From contig JAEMWC010000345.1 in assembly GCA_016490735.1 (NCBI GenBank), positions 735,001-799,000 on the forward strand: a stretch of 64,000 nucleotides of DNA, written 5' to 3'. This document shows positions 45,301 to 53,310 of the stretch, piece by piece. Below the pieces are notes generated by a model that did no database searches, had not been told where the DNA came from, and saw only the letters and a program-made list of their open reading frames with translations. Position 1 is the stretch's first letter, and every line of letters starts with the position of its first letter. The translations under genes were made by a program, and so were the position numbers. The DNA is from Pachyseris speciosa (Eukaryota > Cnidaria > Anthozoa > Scleractinia > Pachyseridae).

Positions 45301-45885
45301 ACGATTGGTATTGGTTTTGCTTCTCATTGGCTGAGAAAGTGGCGCGAGTTTTCCTGGCCAATCACAGAGCGAAGCAATGCAAAACCAAAGCAAAACCATA
45401 ACTACTTTCGACACTCAATTGAAAACTGCTCTATCCAAAGTGAATTGTGTTTGCTTTGGTTTTGTATTGCTTCACTCTGTGATTGGCCAGCAAAACTCGC
45501 GCCACTTTCTCAACCAATGAGAAGACCAAAACTATTCCCGACTTGCTCGCGCACAGAGCAAAGTTTGTTTTCCTGCTATCATAATATTTCGAGCTTGAAT
45601 ACAATCTCAAAAGTTAAACTGTAAAAAAAGTTAAATTGGCATCCGTTTCTGCTGTTGTCCCACAACCATTTGGCGTGTGCGTTTTGTTTCGTTCGTTTTA
45701 GTTTTGTTTTGCTTTTATGCAAGTACCTCCCTTTATAGCAAGCCTTAACATTCGCTCCTTTATTTTGCGTATCAACTAATCGTGATCTAATTCGCTTTTT
45801 GTTTCATTGACAGACGCCTAAAAGTGAAGAAAAGAAGAAAAAGAAAAAGAAGAAGAAGGAAAAGAGAGAGGAAGATTCAGATTAG
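27381..45885 (+). CDS. NOP58: Nucleolar protein 58, box C/D snoRNP core
   Basis: Complete gene of 17 exons: 27381-27425, 27549-27625, 27721-27773, 31092-31216, 32114-32201, 32684-32732, 35539-35738, 36339-36439, 37784-37828, 38052-38178, 39255-39327, 40329-40419, 41099-41233, 41730-41791, 43440-43579, 44923-45038, 45814-45885. All introns are GT-AG, phases agree, and the product is 532 residues (human 529). NOP58 is a core scaffold of box C/D snoRNPs that methylate rRNA, and partners NOP56, fibrillarin and SNU13. The N-terminal domain opens [15 protein letters not shown]; the coiled coil and Nop domain follow ([95 protein letters not shown]). The C-terminus is the usual Lys/Glu-rich KKKKKKKEK tail. 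Introns hold most of the transposons of this window. I found no convincing intronic snoRNA. Confidence 0.96.
27896..28425. mobile_element. Long-inverted-repeat element in NOP58 intron 3
   Basis: The left arm (ttgcaacaaaataggcctta, cagacgccatcttggcgggt...) runs to about 28092 and returns inverted at about 28235-28425 (...acccaccaagatggcgtct, gataaggcctattgcaa), so arms are near 190 bp around a 140-bp loop. No coding capacity. One of the 1014-bp TTAA elements begins 35 bp beyond its right end. Confidence 0.75.
28460..29473. mobile_element. TTAA-flanked non-autonomous transposon, copy 1
   Basis: 1014 bp, beginning CCCATTGGCACCCGTGCCGG and ending GCGGTAGTCAATGGG, with TTAA on both sides (28456-28459 and 29474-29477). 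TTAA target duplication and short CCC termini point to the piggyBac (or Kolobok) group. Just inside the left end is a palindrome, GGCCAAAACCGGCC. A 67-codon open frame on the minus strand shows no transposase features. Confidence 0.85.
29978..30991. mobile_element. TTAA-flanked non-autonomous transposon, copy 2
   Basis: Exactly 1014 bp, same orientation and termini as copy 1, with TTAA at 29974-29977 and 30992-30995. I count about a dozen single-base differences and no length difference from copy 1, so the two are very young relatives. Each has its own TTAA pair, so they are separate insertions or a duplication of the element with one TTAA. The 500 bp between them is unique. Confidence 0.85.
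31743..32000. repeat. Two dispersed repeat fragments in NOP58 intron 4
   Basis: 31743-31830 is one arm of the CAGCCAAATT element seen complete at 12753-12966. 31835-32000 (tagaagctgggacccaggta...) is a diverged relative of 17395-17580 in the dehydrogenase intron. Both pairings are visible by direct comparison. Confidence 0.6.
33551..35100. mobile_element. TA-flanked (Tc1/mariner-like) non-autonomous transposon, 1550 bp
   Basis: The left end CAGTACCGCTCAAAAGTAAG is matched by the inverted right end CTTACTATTGAGCGGTACTG, with TA on each side (33549-33550, 35101-35102). These are marks of the Tc1/mariner group. Next to both ends are stretches packed with TCGAG/CTCGA words (33588-33680 and 34942-35066) that are also mutually inverted. 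The middle (about 34070-34660) has three tandem copies of a unit near 205 bp, each with agaaataactcttt, cgcatcataaacagtt and ccttgtagaaccggagatat. No transposase frame survives or fits. It occupies NOP58 intron 6. Confidence 0.85.
35155..35305. repeat. Fold-back sequence in NOP58 intron 6
   Basis: A 29-bp AT-rich palindrome (around caataattgtataattatt) at 35155-35183 is followed by a long hairpin at 35201-35300: the left arm has ggagccatgtcgc and ctaccccttggaaggc, the right arm has gccttccaaggggtag and acatggctcc. Transcribed RNA would fold into a strong stem. Confidence 0.75.
35757..36290 (+). repeat. 106-bp satellite, about five copies, NOP58 intron 7
   Basis: Tandem units of about 106 bp: the word actgctcag recurs at 35801, 35907, 36013 and 36121, and as gctgctaag at 36227. 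Each unit carries ttagaaccaccttgtacagc and atttgaatggtcacacttta. The array starts about 20 bp after the exon 7 donor. Confidence 0.9.
37207..37379. mobile_element. TA-flanked miniature TIR element, NOP58 intron 8
   Basis: 173 bp, ends GAGTGTTTTCACGTGAC and GTCACGTGAATGAAAACGCTC, flanked by TA at 37205 and 37380. Contains two copies of ggccatgttggtgtccca. Non-coding. Confidence 0.75.
39335..39872. mobile_element. Outer repeat with CAGGGTTCGTACAGG terminus, interrupted
   Basis: The left end (gcagggttcgtacaggttct) pairs with the inverted right end (ggataggaaccctg). Inside are repeated cctggaaa/agtcctgg words. It is split by a second element at 39570-39831. CAGGG termini recall hAT elements, but I could not find a matching target duplication. 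Confidence 0.55.
39570..39831. mobile_element. Inner TIR element nested in the 39335-39872 repeat
   Basis: 262 bp; the left arm (tagcccgtgcagcaagcgtt, tccgtgtggtttccgagca) returns inverted at the right (tgctaggaaaccacacgga, aatgcttgctacgcaggcta). Flanked by cctggaaa at 39562-39569 and 39832-39839, an apparent 8-bp duplication. The same word is common in the host repeat, so the duplication could be chance. Confidence 0.65.
40005..40110 (+). repeat. Decayed tRNA-derived SINE, NOP58 intron 11
   Basis: Contains an A-box-like ataactcagtggttaga and, 45 bp later, a weak B-box-like ggatttgtttcc, followed by a tail ending in aaataaagcattcc. This order fits the tRNA-derived head and body of a SINE. 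Too diverged to be a tRNA gene. Confidence 0.45.
40560..40700 (-). repeat. Retroelement 3' end (cttcaa)n with aactttatttcag
   Basis: Starts with four cttcaa units then ctttatttcagta. Similar ends occur at 4466-4490 (aataataactttatttcag) and 58985-59005 (ataatcactttatttaagt). Read on the minus strand each ends in aataaagt plus a short repeat, as LINE/SINE tails do. Confidence 0.4.
42798..42916. mobile_element. Fold-back miniature element, NOP58 intron 14
   Basis: Left arm gggcagataacgacatccag and cggataagtcactatg; right arm gatagtgattgaattatcc and tctggataatgttatccgcc. Arms are imperfect inverted complements of about 40 bp. Confidence 0.65.
43622..43800. repeat. Dispersed repeat, partner at 61930-62120
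   Basis: Shares with 61930-62120 the blocks gattgt.ttg, caatcccaca.tccct, cactgt and tcttttccaaaatga.ct in the same order. Non-coding in both places. Confidence 0.5.
44176..44875 (+). repeat. 106-bp satellite, about six to seven copies, NOP58 intron 15
   Basis: Same unit and orientation as 35757-36290 (gtactgctcagtagctttca, gaaccaccttgtacagc, cagcaccacaggaaa). The array stops about 45 bp before the exon 16 acceptor. Confidence 0.9.
45150..45431. mobile_element. TA-flanked TIR element, NOP58 intron 16
   Basis: 282 bp with ends GAGCGCTTTTCAATTGAATG and CACTCAATTGAAAACTGCTC, TA at 45148 and 45432. Rich in ccaatcac/gattgg words. A partial relative follows at 45436-45540, and another copy is at 57699-57929 in BHMT intron 6. 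Confidence 0.75.
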
Positions 45886-45927
45886 AAAAACAATTACATT
45901 TTTAATTTTTTTTTCATTTTACGTCAT

Positions 45928-45933
45928 AATAAA
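45928..45933 (+). terminator. Polyadenylation signal AATAAA of NOP58
   Basis: Canonical AATAAA 43 bp after the NOP58 stop codon. Confidence 0.65.
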
Positions 45934-47874
45934 TTCACTCGCTTGAATGCCATAAATGATTTATTTCTGCTGTTCGACCAACGAAAACGCTCTCCTGGAA
46001 CGCTGTCCAGAGAGAGGGTCAAATTGAAGACGCCGGTAAGGCTTTCAGTATGGCAGGGAAAAACGCGGCTTTTGAAAAGCAACAAGGTTATGATGGTGGT
46101 GAATTATCGGTCTCGAGTTATATGCGCCTTTGTATTGTTGTGTGTAGAATTTGGGGGGGGGGGGGGGGGTAAAGGGGACTATTTAGTGTACAGGACAAAA
46201 CGGTGCGAAATGATAGCGGGAAAGGGAGAACGTGTGATACTTGCGACTCTGTTCGTAATTGTGCTCACCGCGCTAGCAAGGCCAAGCTCTCACTTAATGT
46301 TTACACCGTTTTTTGTTTTCTGAATTTTGTTGTTTATTTTTAATCTTTAACAATAACTGCGCGTGAGCTGTGTGGGCACGTGCTTACTAATTAGAGCAAA
46401 TTATAGATTTTCCTGCAAACGTACCTGTGCTGTATCCGCACGTGCTTAACCCTGAAAACTATTGCGACTCGACAAAAGAAAATCGAAAACTGCAACTTTC
46501 GCGATTTTCACACTTTGGAGCTCTGTAAGTGTGGAGTAGATTTCATTCCCACATTTTATTCTCACATTTTGGTCCACACGCGCTCTGCTTTTCGTCTCGT
46601 TTGTTTTGGAATTACCTCCACAGAAAATATTCGATGAGGTTTCGAGACAATTGGCCCGCGCTTCTACAAAACTTGTACTGGTGTCTTTTGTCAACAGAAC
46701 CGCGGAAAGTTTGTTATCTTCCTCAAATTCTTCGGAAATTTATCAAGGCAAAGTTTTATCTTCATTTGTGGTCGTTTTCTACGATCAGGCATGCACCCAT
46801 ACCCCGGCGCGTGACAAAAACCTAAGCGAGCGAACGGTTTAGTTTGGGGAGGGTAGCCAAGCATTTTTGATAGGCTTGAATTCATTACAATCAATAAGAA
46901 TCCAACTCCCACTCTGTTTCACTACCGTCTCAAAATGCTAAAATCCGCGCATTTTATGACCAACTGAACTTCAATTTCGACTTGTTCTGAATACGATTGT
47001 TAGTACTTCTAACGAAAAAGCAGACAACCCTTTTGGGAACAGTTTAACGGTTCTTGTAGTGAAGTATAGTGCTGTTACTTTACAATCGATGACCGTTTGT
47101 TATCGGTGTTCGTTTGAACGTTTACATTTGTTTGTTTGTTAGTGTGTTAGGGGTCATGCTATCTTCCACACTAAATACCAAGTGAGACTTGGAAAAGGGT
47201 TCTAATCTGAATACCTGCAAATAATGACCCCTTTTTGTTCCGTTTTAGCGTAGACGAATGGCGAAAGCGAATTCAAAGGAAAACGAATTCGTTTGACTAA
47301 AAAAAACTATTCAAGGAATACTGGTGTGGACAGGAATATGATTTGTTAAAATTAGACAGGGACTTCCGGACCCTTGGAATTACGTGTGGACCTGGTACCG
47401 CTCTCCGTTTCTCAAAAATTTGTTGCTAGAAATTACGGCAACTGAAGTAACCACTCTTTGATACACGTGTTTGGCGAATGGAAGTTTCTGATATCGCACG
47501 CGCAAATTTAAACCGCACAAGCTGCAGGCGAATCTTGACAAGATCACTTCTCCTCTGATTCGTGGTTTGCCTAGTTATTTCAAGGACGCTAATCACATGC
47601 TCACATTATCCAGCCTTTCCGTTACCCTGTTTCCAGTTCCTATCGTTTTGTACTCACAATGGACATTCAGGATTCAGAAAAGATTTGAAGGCAGGGTGTG
47701 AACAAGGAATTCCATCGGTCAAATTCCCACTGCTCCCACCAAATATTGTAAATTTTCTATTGATTTGTCGGTTTATGTAACTGACCTTGTAGGGATTTTG
47801 ACCTGAGACCTCCCTCTTATCTAGAACACTGGACAGTCGCTGAAGACGGTAACACAACACAACACATCCTTAGT
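45934..47874. other. Intergenic, no gene recognised
   Basis: Holds a run of about 20 G at 46148-46168 and scattered short open frames without recognisable products. I see no exon chain or RNA gene that I can support. Confidence 0.45.
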
Positions 47875-49040
47875 ACGTCTTGTTGAATTAGTCCTACAAT
47901 TAACAGATTCATTTCAGTTCAACGGCAGTTTCTATCAACAAACCGGCGGTGTTGCTATGGATAGTAACCTCGGCCCAACCTACGCTTGTTCATTCGTTGG
48001 CCATATCGAACAACAAATTTCCAACAATTTCCTGGAAAGAAGCCCGACCTTTACAAACGTTACATCGATAACATAGTCAGTATGACAGCTTCAGTAGCCA
48101 AACCGAACTCGACAACTTCACCAACTTTGTCAACAGATAAACTGCCTTTTCTACACATGTATCTCAATACACTACAAGGAACCAGATCCCCTATTCTATC
48201 CGACATATAGTCATCTTCACACCCGCTGCGATGCAAAGACTCTAGCCCATACAGTCAACTTCTCCGGCTCAAACGAATATGTGGCGATGAAGGCGACTTC
48301 CAGACCGGAAACAAGGAAATGGTGTCTTTTTTCTTAGATCGTAGTTATCCACGAACAGTTGTAGATCGAGCAATCCAACGAGTGAGGACCATCACCAGCG
48401 AGGCAGCAATGCGACCATTCAACGACGCAGAATCCACCAAGAAAGTCATCCCTTAAATTTAACGTTCAAACCCATCAACTGCCGGGTATGAAAATAGTAA
48501 CCAACAATTTCACCTTACTTCAATCCGACTCCGAGACATGGACATCTTTAACACCTTGCGTGTCCTCGGTGCATTCACCGCGCGCGCCATCTATTTGAAA
48601 GATTCCTTGGTCCGCAACAGTCTCCAAACCGACGCAAATACGGGAGTTGACTCGACTGTCACCGCCCACGTTGCAGGACTTACGCCCACACTATAAACCC
48701 ATCGTCCCAGATCAACACCCCTGGTGGGCCTTTGACAATACGGCAGAGATTCTCATGTAGGACTAGTAACCTGTACCTCATTTATATTATGACTTGTCAT
48801 GCATAGACTCCATCGTATATAGGCGAAACTGGACGCAGGCTCAAGGATACAGTCTGTGAACATCTGCGCTCTGTCACGCACAAAGAAAGCGGAGCTGTCC
48901 GTGGCTAAACATCTGAAACATTTGTACTCTCCGAACACATAGCAGAAGCCATGATAGTGTCCGTGGTACGAACAAGATACCGTAACACCAAGCAAAGACG
49001 CCGCGCGGAGGGCCGTCTAATATTGAAACCAACTGTGTAA
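47875..49040 (+). pseudogene. Decayed Penelope-like retroelement with GIY-YIG endonuclease remnant
   Basis: Translation in shifting frames gives reverse-transcriptase blocks: FNGSFYQQTGGVAMDSNLGP with TYACSFVGHIEQQ, then DLYKRYIDNIVS where the catalytic YxDD should be (second Asp is now Asn). Next come FLDRSYPRTVVDRAIQRVRT and a distal YIGETGRRLKDTVCEHLRSV, the second half of a GIY-YIG endonuclease. The order RT then GIY-YIG is that of Penelope-like elements. Frameshifts occur at about 48030, 48210 and 48480, and stops at about 48697 and 48906, so it is dead. The upstream limit is uncertain. Confidence 0.75.
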
Positions 49041-49399
49041 TTGCACACATTTTAGGTTTCCTACTGATGAACAGTTATTACATTACATTACATTATTACG
49101 TTTGAATTTACATGTCGAAATCTGCGACCCAGCGGCAGGAACATAAATTTCAGTTTCGTTTGAATTCTAGTAGCGCGCACTGTGAACGTTGAGTTTCCAT
49201 GCTGCGCAAACTAGGAAACAATTGTTGCGGACAGAAAATGTTTCTGAAAAAATCAGAAACATTTTTGTGTCTCGGACAAAAATTTTGTGTCCGCAATACT
49301 GTTGCGCACCGGCGCGGGCAAACTGGGAAACTTTAAAAAGTGTTAAAAACTGTGTAGTACCAGTGATTAAGTTCTGTTCAAAGTTATTGGTCCTTTGGG

Positions 49400-49470
49400 T
49401 ACTAATATTTCAAGTTTAAACTCAGGCGTTTCGGGACTACTGTCCCTTCATCGGTGAGAATAGCCGATAA
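49400..49470 (+). repeat. Possible 3' end of the Penelope-like element
   Basis: The stretch ctcaggcgtttcgggactac, then tgtcccttcatcggtgag resembles motifs at 3016 (gacgtttcgacaacctgag) and 55256 (gacgtttcgagactattcc), each an acgtttcg core followed by a short inverted pair. Repetition at unrelated sites suggests an element end; linking it to the Penelope fragment is inference. Confidence 0.35.
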
Positions 49471-49573
49471 ACAAAACGGGCGTTGTGGTGTTTAAATTTC
49501 GCTCTCATCGCGCGCTGCGAGAATTATTAGTGCCCAAAGGACCAATTGAAGGAAACTTTTGTGTCGCAACAAT

Positions 49574-50343
49574 AGGGCCATTTACAAGGAAGAAAATAAG
49601 ACGCGTCTTATCTAAGACGCGACTTAAAGAGGACGCGAACTCTACCGTTTATACCTTCGCGTCCCAAATAAAGCTCTCGCCAGTAAATGGTTCGCGTCTT
49701 AATTTTGATACAGCCTCGCTCACATGCAACAGTCCAAGATGATGACGCGCTGTAGCACTGGAAACAAAAGCGTGCTGTCCTGTCATTTTAAGAAGGAAGA
49801 GACTTTCAGAAATTTTTTTTCTTATTAAGACCACGCTGTTTAATAGAAAATTCATTAACTCGCCGTAGCCAGCAAAGAATACAACAGAAATCCGAGAAGA
49901 GTCGGAAGAAAACGATCGACGGATTGGTGCGACTGATGGCATGTTAAAGGAGGAAGATACTGAATTCATTGCAAACTTTCTCAAAATCTCAAACCTCAAA
50001 ATCTTTATTTTAACACGGTAAAAATTCATCAGGTTATTACAATATAAAATACAACTACATAATAATTCCTAATAACGATAAATACACACCTAAAAAGTCT
50101 CTACCGTCTCTCCCGGCCATCTTTTGCAAAGCTTTGCAACCAATTACACGATCTAATTGTAAGACATGCTCATGTTGCTGTTGTTGTTATGCACGCGCAC
50201 TTACAGCTCACGTCTTACTTAGGACGCGAACAAAAAAAATCACGTCTTAATTAAGACGCGGACAAAATAAGAACAGCTGAAAACCCTGTTCTAAGATAAG
50301 ACGGTCTTATGTAAGACGCGACTATTATATAATAAATGGCCCT
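49574..50343. mobile_element. TIR element with AGGGCCATTTA ends and 'aagacgcg' repeats
   Basis: Ends AGGGCCATTTAcaag and ataAATGGCCCT are inverted complements, and both subterminal zones are packed with cgtctta/taagacgcg words in opposed order (49600-49640 and 50211-50330). A 126-codon open frame on the minus strand (49649-50029) includes FVSSATARHHLGLLH; I cannot assign it, and it may be a transposase-gene relic or chance. Confidence 0.7.
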
Positions 50344-50821
50344 AAAATGTGTTTTATCAGGTTTCTTATCAGCACGCAAGGGACTAACAACAACGAATCT
50401 GATTGGTTGACAAAGTTTGCGCGCGCGTTTTTGCTCCTTTCTTACGTCACGAAGGAAAGTTGCAGTTTCTACGGGATATCACTCGCTTCTGCGAAAACAG
50501 AAATTCTCCGGCAAATTCCTAATGAAGTCACGATGAAGGAAAATCTCATTTCTTCTTAAAAGGAAAAGGGAAGTTATATTTTGTTTTGTTATTTTTTCTT
50601 CAAACATTTGTGATGATTTGAACATTAAGCCTCCAGTGAATTGATCAAGGCTATTGGCCCAACAGGCCTCAAGACATCAGTCAAACCAGAGACTTAATCC
50701 AACCCTGTCGGGACACATTAACGATCCTCGACCCACGGTTTCGAAGTCTTGATTCCTGGTCTTGATTTTACGAAAAGACAACTTTTGGGGGTTGAGTCCT
50801 TTCAAACAACAGCTCTCCACT

Positions 50822-50944
50822 ATGGCCACACCTTCGCGTTTTCTTGTCCCCTTCTTCCGTCGAACAACCAGATTCTATAGCACTCAACGATTCACGCCGA
50901 CGACTCAACCTTCTTTGGGGAGACTAGGTTGCATTCACAGGTGA
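50822..50944 (+). CDS. Small open frame resembling a mitochondrial presequence
   Basis: Codes 40 residues beginning MATPSRFLVPFFRRTTRFYS, basic, Ser/Thr/Phe-rich, without acidic residues, and with an RFYST-like site common before mitochondrial cleavage points. The frame closes at TGA, but CACAG|GTGATC at 50940/50941 could be a splice donor. If spliced directly to the first recognised BHMT exon (52802) the frame would be wrong (phase 2 to phase 0), so an extra exon would be needed. It may be a first exon, an unrelated gene start, or chance. Confidence 0.25.
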   Translation: MATPSRFLVPFFRRTTRFYSTQRFTPTTQPSLGRLGCIHR

Positions 50945-52801
50945 TCCGTTTAAATTTTTCTGGCATGTGTAAGTAAAAGAACAGACCGAATGATTTACCA
51001 TATCGTCTTATTATATCATTAACACGAGCCAAGTTCGACTAAAATCTGATATCTTTCCACTTGGTGCATTTAATTTTTGAACTTTTCTTTATCTGAATGT
51101 CTTTTTTCTACAAAAGGTCATTGTCCTGTGTTCACTGTACGGTCAGTGAGCTTCAGTATGCCAGTTCACCGTTCTTGCCTTTGTTGACATCAGCTCTCTA
51201 AAATTCAGTGAGTCATGCGATCCAGCGAGTCAGTCAGTGAGAGCAAGCGAGTACATATATACATACACACAGACATACATACATACATACCTACATAGTT
51301 TATATTTTGACTTTCACAGAGTAGCCTGTTGGCTGATATCTTCGAGGACAATAAAATGAAATACAGTACACTAAACCATTGAAGTTCAAATGGCATATGA
51401 GTCATGCGAGCTAGCGGGTCGGTCACGCGATTCTGATCTCACTAACATATGCGAGACATTCAAATTGGACAGTTTATTTAGGATGGGTCATCTCATACTT
51501 TCTTATTTTGAGTGCAGTTCAAGTCCCATTAAGTGGCCACCCTTGGAGAAATGGGTAATGGCCGCTTAATAGAGGTAGCTAGAGGTGAAATACATTAGAA
51601 GAACAACGGAAGAACCCTCATCTCTAATGAGCCCTCCCCCCCCCCCCCCCTCCCGTTAATGAGGCCTGAAATTAAATAAGCCCCCCGGGGGACTTTTACG
51701 GTATTTATATTATATTACAGATCATAGCACATCGGCGAGGCGAGAAAACGGGAGCTGACCCTACGTTCTGACACACCTACATCGAAGAGTCCCTTTCTAG
51801 TTAATGAAGAGAGCTCACGCCAATAGCGCGGCGAGACTGGCGAAACCCGGAGTGAATGTCCACTCTCTTTTCGTCTTTTTCTCTTCAATCCACTGTCTCG
51901 CCGCGCTGTTGATGGTAGCTCTTTGACTATCCAGAAAGGGGCCGTTGCCTCGGAACTTTGTGGATTTCCCAGAGGACGACGTAATGGTAGAGTCGCACCA
52001 CAGGGGCTCACACAATCTGTTCCGTTTGTAATTTTATAGTATGTTGGTTATCACAAGTAGACGGCAAAAGGGCCCTCGCGTACATAATAAAAACTATGGA
52101 ACTGATCGTCTAAAGGCAGGTGTAACAACCCTAGCCTGGTACCGACTTATCGGTAAATTTTTTCCCCTGTGCGAAGACTGTCATCAATGCGTCTACCAAT
52201 AGATTCAGGCATTTAAAAGTTATTTCCGTCGTGACCTTGGCTCGTGACTTCATGGACGGAAGGATTGTAAAATTAAGAGTGAATTGGATTGGACTCTTGA
52301 ACCATGAAGTGGATTTGTAAAAAGCTGTTGAATGGAAAGGTAAAACATTGAGGACAGGTGTAAGACATGGAGTGGAGTGAAGTTGTAAAACATGGAGTCA
52401 ACGAGTATTAAAACACGGGGTGGAGTTGTAACAATTGCGGTGGGTTTCTGAAGTGAGAAGTGGATTTGTTGAAGTTGTACAATTGTAAACATAAAACACA
52501 ATTCGTCTTACAACCCCGTCAGTTAATCGTGCTTCATCAGATAAAAATAAATTTCTCCTCAATTGAATCTAAAACACTACTGATGATAGCTGTGTTCTTT
52601 ATGAACCATGCCTCCGTTAACAGCACATCCGGCAGTATTTGTCAAATGGCTACATCACTTTTAACATGTTTTATTTTGCTCTCCACAGTGCCTCGTTTTC
52701 TACTGACAGAAATGTAAGCTGAAATGCCTTTGGTTATTTAATGTTCACTATAGGTTTTTTTTATTTTAAGTTATCGTGCATTTGTTTGTTTGTTGGTATA
52801 G
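50945..52801. other. 5' flank of BHMT, first coding exon not identified
   Basis: Should contain the BHMT promoter and first exon. Holds an acat/atac microsatellite at 51254-51290, a C-run at 51636-51650, and loose repeats of gtggagttgtaaaacatgga at 52360-52440. One ATG exon with a phase-0 donor (52304-52339, MKWICKKLLNGK) could join, but it lies in those repeats. Confidence 0.4.
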
Positions 52802-53260
52802 AAAGGCACTGTTTTGGACCATTTAAATGAAGGCAAAGTGCTTGTTGGTGATGGAGGAATGACATTTTGTTTGGAGAAGAGAGGATATGTAAGGGCAGGG
52901 CCATATAGTCCAGAGTGTACCGTGGAGAATCCGGAGGCAGGTTAGAGCTTTAAATAATAATAATAAAAATTAATAATAATAATAATAATAATAATGACGA
53001 TAACGATGACGATGATGGTGACGATAACGATGAAGGTGACGATGACGATGACGATGACGTGACGATGACGATGGTGATGATGATGATGATGGCGATGATG
53101 GTGACGATAACGGCGATGGTGCTGATGACGATAATGGTGACGGTGACGTTGATGGTGACGGTGACGGTGACGGTAATGACGATGGCGGTGACGTTGACGG
53201 TGACGGTGACGGCGATGGTGAAGGTGACGGTGACCGTGACAGTGACGATGGCGATGACAG

Positions 53261-53310
<50 letters not shown>

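Noticed and set aside
27426..45813. Box C/D snoRNA genes in NOP58 introns, as in vertebrates
   Set aside because: I found isolated box-C-like words (for example atgatga near 43976 and ttgatga near 32231) but none with a box D CTGA at proper spacing plus a closing stem. A snoRNA search program would be decisive.
52304..52339. MKWICKKLLNGK as BHMT first exon (ATG, phase-0 donor AAG|GTAAAA)
   Set aside because: The frame fits, but it lies within loose gtggatttgtaa-type repeats and has no family similarity; kept only as a possibility.
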